Shown here one piece after another: positions 34,032 through 46,699 of a stretch of DNA of 64,000 nt. The DNA comes from Acanthamoeba sp. SK_2022b. Lineage: Eukaryota > Discosea > Longamoebia > Acanthamoebidae. Made by a program: the position numbers and the translations under genes. The notes under the pieces are model-generated. The model was not told the DNA's origin. It saw nothing but the letters and a program-made list of their open reading frames with translations, and did not search any database. The stretch lies in the NCBI GenBank assembly GCA_027943245.1, contig JANDJZ010000039.1, forward strand, positions 1 to 64,000, read 5' to 3'. Positions within the stretch are counted from its first letter, which is position 1. Each line of letters opens with the position of its first letter.

Positions 34032-34761
34032 ATGGAGGTACTACGCAGTTGCAGTTGGTGGTTTTTTTGCACAAGCCAACTTTGCGAACAAACCTAATTT
34101 TCTCTTTCTCAGACGAGATTGGTTGCAGATGAGGTCAATTCGATCATGAAAGAGGTGCGCCACCCCCACATTCCCATTTGCTTCAATTCATCATTCACCT
34201 GCGCGCGGGCCCATGCAGGCTACCGAGGAGACACTAGCAGGCCACCAGTTCGTCTACGCGGACATCTCCAAGTGGACCAAAGAGATCATGGACACTTGCA
34301 TCAGGAACCTCAGCGCGCTCAAGAAGCCCTACAAGTTCATTGGTACCGCTCCCGTGAAGCAAAACCGTTGTGTTTTGGTTGCACTGCTAGTGCTGTCTCA
34401 TTTGTCATGTTGCCTGTCCTCTAGCGTGCGCTGCGCGCTAGTAGCTTGCACACCACTGATGGTTTACCGTGTTCGCTGTACTCCACAGTGACGTGCGTGA
34501 TCATGCAGAAGAAGGGCGCTGGCTTCCATGAGGCCAGCTCTTGCTACTGGGACAGTGCAAACGATCGTACGGCTTTCCTCGGCTGTGTTCATACGCCCTG
34601 GCTCACTTGTGTTTTTCTTATCTCATCTCTTCCGTCTGTCTCCTTTCCTCTTCTTTAACGCAGTGAGCTATTCGTACCGTTGGGAGAACAAGTCGATGCA
34701 TTGCATCACGTCGGTGTTCGCCATCAGCCTCTTCGCCGGCAATCCCACGCCATCGAACTGA
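34032..34761 (+). CDS. Dynein light chain, Tctex-1 type
   Basis: Cargo-adaptor light chain of cytoplasmic or axoneme-type dynein. Six exons; the first contains only ATGGAG. The joined protein reads [20 protein letters not shown], then [60 protein letters not shown] and ends [16 protein letters not shown], about 110 residues, the standard Tctex-1 length. The pattern '[23 protein letters not shown]...D' followed by 'RWENK.M.CI..VF' is diagnostic. Introns are GT-AG with donors GTACTA, GTGCGC, GTACCG and GTACGG. Confidence 0.95.
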
Positions 34762-36553
34762 ACCGCGGTACCTCGCTCATCGTTTTGTTATTTTTGATTA
34801 TTATTATTCCTTTTCGGAATTATTCTTGCCGATTGTTATTACGTTCATATTATTTTATTTTATATTAAGAAAAAATTATTTATTCCTTTTTCAACCGTGG
34901 TTAACTCGTTTCCTTGTTTAACAAGACCGGCCAGGAATGCCAAGCGCGGACAAAGAAAAGGAGAGGGCGCGTTTGTAAAGTCAAGAAACCTTTCTTTATA
35001 ATTATTTATTTCCCTTTTTGCCCACTCAAACCTTTTTGCGCAAGTTTATGAAGAGCCGCGCTGACTGGTTGGTGTGGTTGGGCGTGTAGGGGGTGGCGGA
35101 ATTAGGGCTTTATACTCTCCCTTCCTATTTGCCTGGCCGTTAAATTAGAGTAACGGCTAGGCGCAGGCGAAGCGACTGCCCCACACACGCGGAAAGGCAG
35201 AGGAGGTTCCTGAGCACTCACCAGACGCTTCGAGTGTACGTGTAGGGAGAGTTTCAAGAGCATGAGACGGTCGACGGCAGCAACACACAGACACCCGGAA
35301 GCTGCCTTGGCCTGCGATTCAGTGTAGGTGCGACCTCACTCCCCCTCCGCAGCAACGGCCTTCTCCCTGGCTACGCTACATCTCATCTCGGAGGCCGATA
35401 TACGCTTCTCCAAGCGAACAGTGGGCCGCTTGGAGTGGCGGGGATTGGACTCCAGCGCACTCTTGTGTGAGCTGTGGCGAGCCTCTCACTAACGATATCT
35501 CCTCAATCTCTGTCCGTTCAGCTTTTAGTTGTACATCAGTAGCCTTCTTAAGAGCTGAGATGAAGCGAGATGAGGTCTGAGTTTGACGATCATGAGGTCG
35601 AGCTGGACGATCAACAATACCCACCCTCGTATCGCTCAGGTTCTCCCTCCCTCTCTCCGTTGATTTTTTAGGTGTTTCTTCTTCCACGTTTTCTTTCCTG
35701 TGCGGCCTTTGTCCTTCTTTTCTCTTCTTTCATTCCGTGTTGTGTTCTCGTTACGTTACGTTGTGACCTTATTCCATGCTATGTGATCACTTTGCACCAT
35801 GTGGTTTCCTTTGTCGGTGCCTCATCTCTTTCTGCGCAGACAAGACCGAAAGAGGTCATCGGTGTCCGCGACACGGAGCGGTATAACCCACTGCTAAGCC
35901 CCCAACTCTGGGCTGGCTTGCCTTTCCGCGGCGAGCCCCCCGTGGCTCTGACCATCTGCACGTCTCAGAACTCCTCCAGCACGTGAGGCCATGACGACAG
36001 GCCCAAACCTAGGAGGTCGGGCTCCTTACGGCGGCACGCACGCTGAGTCGACAGCAAATCTAACCAGCCAACGGTTTGATTTCGCGAAATCAGAGGAGTG
36101 GCCCTTACGCATTTGGTAGGCGTTACAGGCCATGCTTGGCGCGCTTGTTGGCTTGGTCTTTTCTTTTCGTTGAGTGAGCGAGTGAGCTAGCGAGAGAGTG
36201 CTGTAGTGTACGTCTCGACTACCTTGCCCGCCGCGTTCGAGGACCGTTCGAGATTCCTGCCACTCGAGACAACCCTCGTCTTACACGCCTCCTACATACC
36301 GCGCCTAGGACTCTGCATTGGGAGGAGCTCCCCTGTCTCAGCCCCTGGACTCGCTTCATCCTTTCCCTCAAACTCAGCTCGACTGATCTTTCTACACTCG
36401 ATTCGGCCGACCTCACACCTCTCGTCAAGCTTTCTTATCTGTTTCTTCTTGGTTCATCAGCTGTTCCCCTTCATCTTCCCCGTTCAAGATAATCAAGCTC
36501 CTGCGCGACCTCGACACACACCAAGCCCTTCGTCTACTTCCTCAAGGCCAAAG
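34762..36553. other. Intergenic region with AT-rich 3' flank and CT-rich leader
   Basis: 1.8 kb without a supportable gene. 34770-35040 is AT-rich, suitable for a 3' UTR and transcription end. 35080-36050 has mixed composition with no convincing coding frame or tRNA. 36180-36553 is pyrimidine-rich, likely promoter and 5' leader of the Myb/C2H2 gene. Confidence 0.5.
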
Positions 36554-39500
36554 ATGAGCATCCTCCCGGAGGACTCGACCTACTTTGGCTTCGATCACAC
36601 AATGGACATCAGCGAGTTCTTTGCAGGCTCCGATGATCTGCTGTCGCACGGTTTCGGCGTGGAGGGGCACTCCCTCCTTCCATCCCCGCCCGAAGTTCGA
36701 CGCAATTCCGGCTCCCTTGCCACTACCTCCACCTCGTCCTCTGCGACGCCCGCCAGCCCCTTCCGTGCGGGCGCCCGCCTCGCGCCCCAGGGCGAGAACC
36801 AGCGATTGGCCACACCTGCGCCCCGTAGCGAGCCAGCCGTCAACGAAGGGTGGACCAAGGAGGACACACTGCGACTTACCGATCTCGTCAAGTTCTACGG
36901 CCCCAATTGGCAGGAGGTCTCCAAGTCCTTCGAAGGCAACGTCCACAGTCCAGAGGTACCGCTCTGTCCCTCACATAACTCAAACACCCAACCAATCTAA
37001 CATCGAAACGCAACCAACTTTCAACCCAATATAGGACTGCCAACAGCAGTATCAAATCCTGATCGACTACGTCACGAAGCAGAACCAGCTTCAGCTACTC
37101 GAGACGGCGGACGAGTCGGACCCGTCGCCCTCGCCCTCGCCAGCGGGCGAGTTCCTTTTCTCGAGTCCTGGCGACAGCAGCATCGACCCGTATGGCATGC
37201 AGGCGCTAGGCGACAACGAGGTCGTGATGGAGATGGGCAACATGAGCAACTACACCGCCTCCGGCATTCACCATCACCATCACCATCACCGACTCGCCGA
37301 CATGGCCCCGGCCAACAGCATGAACGCCGCGAGCCTGCTGGAGATGAACCCCCTCGGCGCACTCGGCGGGATGGGCATCACCATGGCCTCCTACTCCCAC
37401 CCGGCCGCCGCCTTCCAGCTTCGCCCTCAGCCCGTCCGACGCTTCACTATGGTGCCTACCACGTCGATGGGGGTCATCAACCCGCCGGCGAACAAGTCAA
37501 GGAAGCTGTCCTCCTCTTCTACGTCGTCCAAGCCGAAGAACACGAAGAAGGCGGATAAGGCCAAGAGGAAAGCCCAGCGCCGGCTCGAGAAAGAGAAGCG
37601 GAAGGACCTGCGACGACGCAAGCGCGAGAAGAAGCAGAAGCTGAAGGAGAAGAAGCGGGCCGAGAAGGAGAGCTCGACTCTGCTACTGACAGTCGAGGAA
37701 AAGCAGAGCAAGGACGCTAAGGACGCCGGCAAGAAGCGCGAGAGGGAAGAGATCAAGCACCAGTTCAAGGAACACAAGATGCCACGGCTCGAATTGTCGA
37801 GCACGGTCACGAAGGAGAGCAGCGCCAAGCCCAAAGAGAAGAAGGACTGCGCGGCCAAGGATAAGAAGAAGAGCAGCATGACGGCCAAACCCAAATCCGA
37901 GCACATCGACGCCGAGCCCAACAGCGCTGGGACGCCTGCCCCGACCTCGGCCTTTATGGTCGCACCCTCGACGCCCTCGGTCACTAGCGCCAGCAAGATG
38001 ACGCCCCCCAGCATGCTGTCGCTGGCCAACGCCGTCCAGTTTCAGCAGCGCACAAACTACGGCCAGCCGATGCTGACCCAGCAGCGCATGCACTACCCCG
38101 TGATCATGCCCCGCATCCCGCCCACTATCCTCCCTGCCGGGCTGAGCATTCCTCCCGCACAGGCCCTCGGCCTCATGTCTCTCCCCGTGCCCGTGTCCGT
38201 GCCCCTCGCTCCCCCGACTGGGACTCCGTCATCGACGAGCGGTGTCGCCCCTGCCGCGGCTTCTGCGAGCTCGAGCGCTCCGGCCACTGGGGCCGTCTCA
38301 GCGATCGTAGCCCCCAACGTCGTCTCGGGGCAGTCGGAGGCGACTGGACCCAGCGATCCTGTGATCTCCGCCGACGTCCCTTCCACAAATGGCAGCAGTG
38401 CTGAGCCAGTCGTGGCCTCGGTGACTAGTTCGGTCACGGAGTCGCAGCCAGCCACATCTGTCAGCAGCGTCGAGCAGCCGCTCCTGGGCGCCGCCACCCC
38501 TGTCGCCGATCCCATCGCTCCAACTGCGACCACGACCCCAATGCCGATTCCAGCCAGTCCTCGCAGTGTGGCCCAGCCTTCTGTGAAGCCCGGCGGAGCG
38601 CCTACCACCGTGGCCGTACGCCCCTCTCTTCTTCTCGTGCCACTTCTCGAGTACCGCTTGCTCATATCTCTCTGTTGTTGTTCCTCCAATGCGCGCGAAA
38701 CAGCCTCTGCCTGGCGCGGCCAACGCGGCGATCGCTCAGTACCCGCTCGGCGTGCTCCCGCGCGGATCGACACCTGCTCAAGCCGGATCAGCGGCCGCAG
38801 TCACTGCTGCCGCCAGTCTCAAGCGGAAGAAGTGCGGCGACAAGCCCGACGCGATCCCAGGAGCTGGTGGAGTCGTCGCAGTCGCTGGTGGCACTGAGGG
38901 CGGAGACAAGGCAGCCCAGGCCGGCTCGCCGCCCAAGAAGCGCAAGCGCAGGACCGCCGCCGAGATCGAGCGCAAGTTCAAGTGCGAGATGCCCAACTGC
39001 GCCAAGTCCTACGGCAGCGAGGGCGCTCTCAAGATGCACGTCAAACTCAAGCACCCGGGCGTCAAGCAGCCCGCGCTCAAGACCCCCGCAGGAACGCCTA
39101 CCCGCATCAACACGACCTCGTCCCTGCCACTGCTCCTCCAGTTCCCTCTACCCTTTGCCATGCCCGGTCTCATGGGCGCGCAACAGCCCATCTTCCCCGC
39201 GCCGGCTCCAGGCTCAGCCGCGGCTGCGGCAATGGCAGTTGCGCACGCTGCCGCGGCGGCGGCCACCAACAACGCTTTGGCGTCTGCCATAGCAACATCG
39301 GCCGCTTCCGTTCCCTCGCCCGTCCAACGCTCTCCCTCGTCACCGTTGGCCTCTGCCCCCGCAGCAGTGGCTTCATCGTCGCCTGTGGCGTTGAACTCGG
39401 CATCGACTTCGCCACTGACGCCAGGGACCGGCTCGATCACCAGCTCGCTGGCGACATCGCCCACCACGCGGGTGTCTTCGACCTCTCTCATACCGAACCT

Positions 39501-40530
39501 CAGTTCCTTCCTTGCGACCACGCCGGCCTCGGCCTTCAGCTCGTTCTCTGTCCACTCGGCCCCGTCCCGGTCTGTGCCCTCCTCGACAGCACCTGCGCCG
39601 GCCGCCACGTCATCACCCTCACCCGTCGCGGCGAGTGGAGCCAGCGTGAGCGCCAGCCCGACCCCTTCTCCGGTCATTCCTGTCGTAACCTCGGGCCTTA
39701 GCGGACATTCGCTGTCGCAGCGAATCGAGGCCACGTCAGCGATCAAGACCCCGGCACCAACCGCGCCCACCGGTGAGCAGCCGAACACGGTCTTTCTATC
39801 GTGCAAGCTGGAGAAAATGGACGATGAGCCGCAGGCCCAGGACAACAGCGCGTACTCGAGCCGTGCCTCGTCACCGACGCTCGAGAGCGACGACATCTCG
39901 TCATCGACTTCTGGTTCTCCCACGCCCATGTCGCCCGCGGTCTCGGCCGCCGATCTGCTCATGGACACGCTGGGGGAGGGCATGCTCTCCCTGCCCTCGG
40001 CCATGCTCATGGATGAGGAGTCTGCGCTGGAAATGAGCGACGCCGATGTCCGCAGCGTCGACACCGGCAGCGCCCTCGACCATACGGCCGCCTCTTCCAC
40101 CGCCACGACCACCACCAGCAGGGGCCAGGGCCAGGCCCAACCCGGCGGACAGCCCGCGCTGCCGGTCCTCGTCGACAGAAGCCAAGTCGAGGTTCGGGCT
40201 TCGGAGGGAACCGCGCACACGAATGGTCAGCCCTTCGACCTGCCCTCCTCCTTCTTCAACCCGCTGAGCTTTGAGGGCGACGAGCTCGAACACATGCGCA
40301 CTCCCTCTGAGCTCAACGCGCAGCAACAGACCCAGCCTGCGCCCCAGGACAACAAGCTTCTCCTTCCCGACGCCGATGCGCAGGTCCAACAACAGCAGCA
40401 TCCTAACGACGACCAACGGCGTCTGGTGGATGACGAAGAGTCCTTCCACACGGATGGCTTCCTCATCACCGACTTCAACGTCTCTCCGTCTTCTCCGCAC
40501 TTCTCGCAGCACGCGATCGACTCCCTGTGA
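36554..40530 (+). CDS. Myb/SANT and C2H2 zinc-finger nuclear protein
   Basis: Likely DNA-binding regulator. It starts MSILPEDSTYFGFDHTMDIS. Residues about 95-130 form a single Myb/SANT-like repeat (EGWTKEDTLRLTDLVKFYGP, NWQEVSKSF), continuing after an intron with DCQQQYQILIDYV. Then come a seven-His run (37269-37289), a very basic segment (KAKRKAQRRLEKEKRKDLRR), long Pro/Ser/Ala-rich low-complexity stretches, the nuclear-type signal PPKKRKRRTAAEIERKFK and one C2H2 finger, CEMPNCAKSYGSEGALKMHV followed by KLKHPG (near 38980-39060). The C-terminal half is Ser/Thr/Ala-rich with acidic patches. Three exons: 36554-36955, 37035-38616, 38697-40530, stop TGA. About 1,270 residues. Targets unknown. 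Confidence 0.8.
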
Positions 40531-41317
40531 AGATCGAGACGATTCACCATCATCACCTCTCTCTCTCTTCCCACCTACGCATCTCATTCTGCAGCTTGAC
40601 GTGGCCTTAGCGTGGTCACGTCAGCAACTTCATCATCATCTTCTCTCTCGTGTAGCCCTTTCTCTACCTCTGCAGTGCTCTCTCAGTTTTTACATACTTT
40701 CCCTTCTGTTCACGACTTCGAGGGGAAGGAAGATGAGCTCCCCAAGACACATCCAGACGACGCTCGCCACCATCGACGACGCGCGGTCTGTTCATCATCC
40801 CCACACTTCCTTCCCCACTCAGCTTCGCACACCTTCTTCTCTTCTCTCTTCACTTTCTTCTACACGGCTCGCCCTCGTCAGACATTCTTCGCGATCGAAG
40901 ATCAACATTCGACGACGAGCATCATCACTCACCATCGTTTGACGTTCGCCAGCAACAGCACCCGTAGCGTCCCGAGCTCTCACCAGCTCGGACTAGCGAC
41001 GTCACCGCAGCCATCCACTACCCGCTTTCTCACTGTACGCAGGGCGCACTCCAGCGAAGCACGAAGACGATCGAACAGGACACTCACACATGTGAATACT
41101 CGCCCTCCAAGGACCGATCGGATCCCTGCACATACAACCTTCAGATACCTCCTCTACTCTCATCATGTGAATAACTGTCTATTTCGAGTATAGATTCATA
41201 ATACACCATTATACAATGCATGTTCTATCGCTCTTGGCCTGGGTTACAGTGAACATTGAGTTACAATTTAATTTTGTTTTCTTACCGTTGCATAAACCAA
41301 AGGCGAAGGCAGGATCG
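40531..41317. other. Intergenic region, CT-rich
   Basis: 787 bp between two plus-strand genes. It is pyrimidine-rich with many tc-rich stretches giving false Ser/Leu frames. It probably holds the long 3' UTR of the upstream gene and the promoter of the F-box gene. Confidence 0.5.
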
Positions 41318-42186
41318 ATGGAGATCGATGAGCTGCCGGCGGAGGTGTTGGTGAACGTTTTGGGCTACGTGCGGGAGCCGGCGCAGCTTAGCCGACTGGC
41401 ACAGGTGTCGCGCCGCTGGAAGTCGCTGGCAGAGGCTGACGTGCTCTGGCGTGAGTTGTTCAAGCAGAGGTGGGCTAAAGAAGAAAGAGAACGCTTGGAG
41501 AAGGATGCTCAAAACAGGACCAGCGAGACCGTCATTGACGTGCCAGAAGAGGTGGAGCCAAAGCCACTCGATTGGGATCAAAAGTGGGAGGATTTCCTTT
41601 CGACGCAGAAGCCCCCAGACGTCTCCTGGAAGGTCAGCCTCACTTGCCACCCAGTCTTGTGCTTCCACTACCTTACCATTTTTTAAAGATTAATAATAAA
41701 TAAATAAAAATAGATTCAATAATCAATATTTAGCTCGCTTTTTAATCATTAAAAAATACGCAGGGGTTCTACCTGGGGCATGTGCGAGGTCCGGTGGAAC
41801 GGCTCCTGAGTGAGCTCGACCGTCATCCGCTCGGCCTGGCACAGCTGAGCAAGGTCAGCTTTCGCTCTCGTTCGGCCACCGCCTCCGCCACGCAGCAGGA
41901 GGTGCACACCTCGCCACCCATGCATGCTGTGTGTCTCGCGCTCTCTGATCGTGATGATTCGTTAAGGGAGCGACCGACGTGTGGATTCGTGAGCTGCTCA
42001 ACATCTCGCGCTCGGCGCGCCTGCAGGAGGCGCTCGCCGCCTATCCCCGCGCGTGCCGCGATCACCTCGAGGTCATGCGCGAGTCGGTCCTCACCCGCCT
42101 CACCTTTCTTCGTCGCGCCCGTAGCATGCGTGCTTATCCCCACCATTCCACCATTCCACAGTGCAATCGATTGCGTGGCTCACCCA

Positions 42187-42264
<78 letters not shown>

Positions 42265-43550
42265 GTTTCTGGGCAAGCTGGGCGTGTTCGCATACCTCGT
42301 TAAGCGCTTTTTGCCCTGGCTGTACCCGCTGCCCTCGCACTTTCTCACCGCGCGCCCCACGGCGGCGTCCCTCCTGCGCTTCTGGCCGCTCTACGCCTAC
42401 TGCGCCGCCTACTACTACGCCCAGCGCCTGCTCGGGTTCTCGCCCTTGCTTGCCCCCCCCCCTCTTCCTTCCTTCACCTCTCCTTCCCACTCACGCACGC
42501 ATGCACGCGATTGGCTCGGCGTGCAGGCGCAGGGGCTACTTGCAGGGAACGCCCAAGTGGTATCTCGGTGTCGCCAAGGTCTTCAATCATGTACTGAGCT
42601 CCGTCCTCGAAGAGGTGGGCCTGCGGTACGCCCCCCCCCGACACTTGCGCGCACCCCCCCCCGTACATTCGCTCTCGCCCGCATTGCTGACGGCGGCCTG
42701 TGACTGTGGCTGCACGGCGGGCTGTCAGATGGCTCTGTGTCCACCCGTTCATCATCGCCGTGGTCGTGGCCAACGGCTTGTTCAAGGGGGGCGTCATCCT
42801 ATACGCGCTGCTCCTGGCCTTTGGCTGCGCCAATAGCCTCGTGCGGGTATGCGTTTGCTCTCGTCCTGACGACCGCCATCACCACCATTACGTCACCTGC
42901 CACTCTCGTTCTGATCGGGTCCACAACAGCGAGGGGTACAGGGAACGAGCTCGCACCTCAGTTACGTGGGCGGCGTGGGCGTGAGCGTGTCGCTGGCTTA
43001 CTACGCGGCCCGCTTCGACCTGCTGCTCGACGTGCTGGCGCGGGTGGTGATGCCCGTGTTCCACGCCACGACGCGGAACGCCTACCGCGACGTGATCGCG
43101 CGGCAACGCGGGACGGCCGGCGAGCGCCACTTTCACCTCTTCGTCGTGGGCCTGTTCGCGCTGAACGTCGTGGCCCACTTCGTGAGCCGCCTGGCCAGCC
43201 TCAAGCTCGCCTTCTCCTCCACCGCCACCGCCTCCGTCGAGCTCACGCTCACCCTGCGCCGCGCGCTCCCCTCTCTTTTCGCCGCTTCGACCGCGGCCAC
43301 CGAGGAGGCGACAGCATCCGCGGCACCACAATCGTGGACTGCCCGGCTCTGGCGGCTGATGGACCAGCGGGCGCTGGCCAGCCAGCTCCTGAGCTTGGCC
43401 AACGGCAACGTGGTCGGGTGGGCCATGTGTCATGCTGCCATCCACCACGGCTTCCCGACAGTCGTGGTGCTCAAGCTGCTCTACGAGGCCGAGGTGCTCC
43501 TGCTCCAGCTCCTAAGCGCTGGCGCAGCAGCGTCCGCCAAGCTCAAGTAG
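41318..43550 (+). CDS. F-box protein with hydrophobic, membrane-like C-terminal region
   Basis: It begins MEIDELPAEVLVNVLGYVRE and continues QLSRLAQVSRRWKSLAEADV, LWRELFKQRW, a standard F-box that would bind SKP1. Next are an acidic/charged region, GFYLGHVRGPVERLLSELDR and WIRELLNISRSARLQEALAA. After the (GT)n intron the exons become hydrophobic: LGKLGVFAYLVKRFLPWLYP, FWPLYAYCAAYYYAQRLLG, GTPKWYLGVAKVFNHVLSSV, PFIIAVVVANGLFKGGVILY, GVGVSVSLAYYAARFDLLLD and HFHLFVVGLFALNVVAHFVS, ending AGAAASAKLK at 43550. Joins 42117/42262 and 42430/42528 keep the frame, so I read one gene. An upstream in-frame ATG at 41216 would add 34 hydrophobic residues. Two separate genes remain possible. Confidence 0.65.
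42190..42260 (+). repeat. (GT)n dinucleotide run
   Basis: About 35 GT units end directly at the acceptor of an intron of the F-box/membrane gene. Confidence 0.95.
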
Positions 43551-43606
43551 CCGTGCTGGCCCAGAGGGCTGGTGGTTTCAGAGTCGAAGCGCACGAAAAC
43601 GATGGT

Positions 43607-43678
43607 TCGGCTGAGCAAGATTCGAACTCGCGTCTCACGCGTGAGAGGCGTGTGTGTTTCCCACTACACCACCAGCCG
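43607..43678 (-). tRNA. tRNA-Glu (anticodon CUC)
   Basis: 72 nt on the minus strand fold as a full cloverleaf: acceptor CGGCTGG/TCAGCCG, D stem GTGT/ACAC, anticodon stem CACGC/GCGTG around loop CTCTCAC (anticodon CTC), variable AGAC, T stem GCGAG/CTTGC around TTCGAAT, discriminator A. The A box (TGGTGTAGTGG) and B box (AGTTCGAATC) for RNA polymerase III are present. No intron. It lies between the convergent F-box and histidine kinase genes. Confidence 0.9.
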
Positions 43679-43845
43679 TCCCGCCTCCCTGGAGATCCAA
43701 GTCCAAGTCAACGTTGGGGGGGGGGGAGCTTTTTGATGTAGAATACATTGTTCGGCGCGCAACATGTTGGCGTGTGAGCGTGAAGTACACCCAACACCTT
43801 CAACACTGAGCATTTGGTGCAAGAAGGGCTTTCGTTTTACTCGCT

Positions 43846-45294
43846 TCACGCGCCACGTAATGGTGGGGAGGTGGTTCGTTCGACGGTCCGCTTGGTCGGC
43901 CGCTCCGTGCGCAGCCGCACTTCCCACCGGGCCAGCAGCCTTCGCACCTGTGTGAGGCTCAACGGCTGTGCATAGATTGAAAAGGGGGTGTGAGAAGATG
44001 AGACCTCCCACAACGCGAACGGGATGCCCAAATGATCTGAGGGGGAGGCCCACCTTGGCCAGGAAGTCGTCCATCACCTCTAGGTAGCGATCGCGGTCCT
44101 CTTTCATCGCGCTCGCCGTCATCGCGATGATCACCGGCTGCTTCTCCTCGGGTAGCATCTCGCGAATCTTCTTCGAGCACTCCATCCTGTGTACACGAGT
44201 GAGAAAAGAACAGAGAGAAAGAGAGAGAGAAAGGGGGGGGGGGAGCGATTGAGACGCGCACCCGTCCATGAGAGGCATCATGATGTCCATGAGGATGACG
44301 TCAAAGGGCTCCCCCCGCTTGACGGCCTCGATGGCCTCCACCCCGTTGGTCACCGTTTGCACGTGTCGATAGTCCAGCTTCTCCAGAATCCGCAGCATCA
44401 GCTTCGTGTTGATCACGTTGTCGTCCGCCATCAGCAACCGCAGTTGACCGTTGTCATCGTCGTCGTCATGGTTGTTCTTGCTCCTCCAGCCCTCGTGAAC
44501 TCCGTCTTCGTTCTCCATCTCCATCTCCATCTTCATCTTGGTCATCTTCTTCATCATCTCCTTCTCCTTCTCCTTCTCCTTCTCCTTCTCCTTCTCCTTC
44601 TCCTTCTCCTTCTCCTTCTCCTTCTCCTTCTCCATCGATGATCCCTTCTCGCCGTTTGAGGAGGTCGTGGACGACGCGCTGTCGCAGTCGCAGCCGTCGT
44701 CCACGACGGGGATCACCCGCACGCCTCCCCGTCGCTCCCTGGACTTCTTGCGCTTGTCGCGCCAGTCCTGCTCCTCCGCCAGCTTGCGCGTGACTCCGGA
44801 ACTGCGCGGGCTCAGCCTCTGCTCATCGCCGCCGCCGCCGTTCGTGCTGCTGGTCGTGGTCGTGGTTGTGCCCGCCCTCGTCGCGGCGGCCAAGTCGTCG
44901 GCCGAGGCCTCTTCGGTCGCGCGCAGGAGCCGTCGCTCCATGCCCTCCCACTTGGCGCGTCGCTTGTGGTTGAGGAGGGCCTCCTCGCGCTCGGCGTAGG
45001 TCATGTCCTGCTCGGCCGTCATCGCGACCGCGGGCGCGTGGGCAAAGGCCGCCTTCTTGCGGCGCGCGCCGACGACGTCCATCACCGGCCACTCGGTGCA
45101 CAGCAGCTCGGCCTTCTCCAGCCTGGCCTCCTGTCGCCGGGCCTCGATCTCGGCCTGCTCGGCGATCCGCGCCTTCACCGTGACCCGCACCGTCGTCCCC
45201 TTCTCCACCTCGCTCCTGATCTCCAACTCTCCTGTCATCGCGTGTGACACGTCAGCATGCGCACGTGTGTGTATTGTCTGTCTGTCTGTCTGTC

Positions 45295-45330
<36 letters not shown>

Positions 45331-46666
45331 TGTCTGTGTGTGTGTTGTGTGTGGCGATGACACACCGTTGAAGAGTTGGACGAGCTGCTTGCAGATGGCG
45401 AGCCCGAGGCCGGTGCCGCCGAAGCGTCGGGAGATGGAGGTGTCGGCCTGCACGAAGGGCTCGTGGATGCGCTCGAGCATGTGCTTGGGTATGCCGATCC
45501 CCGTGTCGCGCACGGTGATGGCCAGCGTGGCGACCTCCTCGACGTGCTTGTCCACCGCCTGGTCCACCTCGCCCAACACTTCAAAGTCGCCCTCCTCGCC
45601 AACGTTGTGCGTCGAGTCGCCGTCGCCGTCGCCGCGGGTCGAGTCGTGCCCGACGACCACGATGATCGGCGGGGGCGCCGCCGATCCGACCATGGGCAAG
45701 AGCGACGGCGGAGACGCCGCGGCGGGCGGGGAGGGCGGCCGGCGATGCTTGCGCTCGGCCGGGCGGTCGACGAGGTCCGTGTGGATGTCCACCAGCCGGA
45801 TCTCGATGTCGATGGACCCGTCGTTCGTGAACTTGACCGAGTTGCCCACCTGTCCACGGGTGCGGAATAAGGAAAGAGACACGCCGACGTTAATTTTTAA
45901 TTCCTATTACTCGTGTGTCGTGTCGTGTCGTGTACCAGGTTGCACAGGATTTGACGCAGACGAATGGCGTCGGTCATCAGGTACTTGGGCACCGCGGGGT
46001 CGATGCAAACGCTAAGCCGACGGGGCACACACGCACGCACGCAGAGAGGGGAGTGACGAGGGAGAGTGTGAGTCGATGCGTTCTCCCGAGTTAGGTCAAG
46101 CGAGAGGCGATCGCGGTACTTGATCGTGTTGTTGTGGTTGCTGGCCTCGCGCGAGAACAGGTTCACCACGTCTTTCACCACCTCGCGCACGTCGCTGCAC
46201 CGCACTTCCAGCTTGAGCTTCCCGACGTCCACCTGAGGGAGTGTGTCTCAGCACGAAGGCGCCGAGCGCACAGACACAGAGGGACGAGCCAATGGCGCGC
46301 ACCCGCGAATAGTCGAGGATATCTTCGATGATGCGGAGGAGCGTCATGCCGCTCTTGTGAATGGTGCGCACGTAGTCTCGCTGCTCGCGATCGAGCCGCG
46401 TCTGCAGCAGCAGGCTTGTCATCCCGATCACCCCGTTCAGTGGCGTACGGATCTCGTGGCTGTTGTTGTTGTTGTTATCATGGTCGGAGAATTCGAGAGG
46501 TCAGTGCCCAGCACACAGCGGCTACTTGTGAGGGTGCGACTGATTGGGGGGGTGTACCTCATGTTGGCCAGGAAGTTAGTCTTGGCCTGGGTCATCTTGT
46601 CCGCGTTGAGTTTCGCCATTTTGAGGTCGGTTATGTCGATGCACGAGCCTGAGAGATAGACCGCAC

Positions 46667-46699
<33 letters not shown>

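Noticed and set aside
37269..37289. Seven His codons that look like a cloning tag
   Set aside because: Embedded in a long native reading frame with surrounding coding sequence of the same composition; no vector sequence nearby.
40612..41193. Ser/Leu-rich frame of 193 residues
   Set aside because: Pyrimidine-rich spacer gives low-complexity frames; no ATG context, splice pattern or family likeness.
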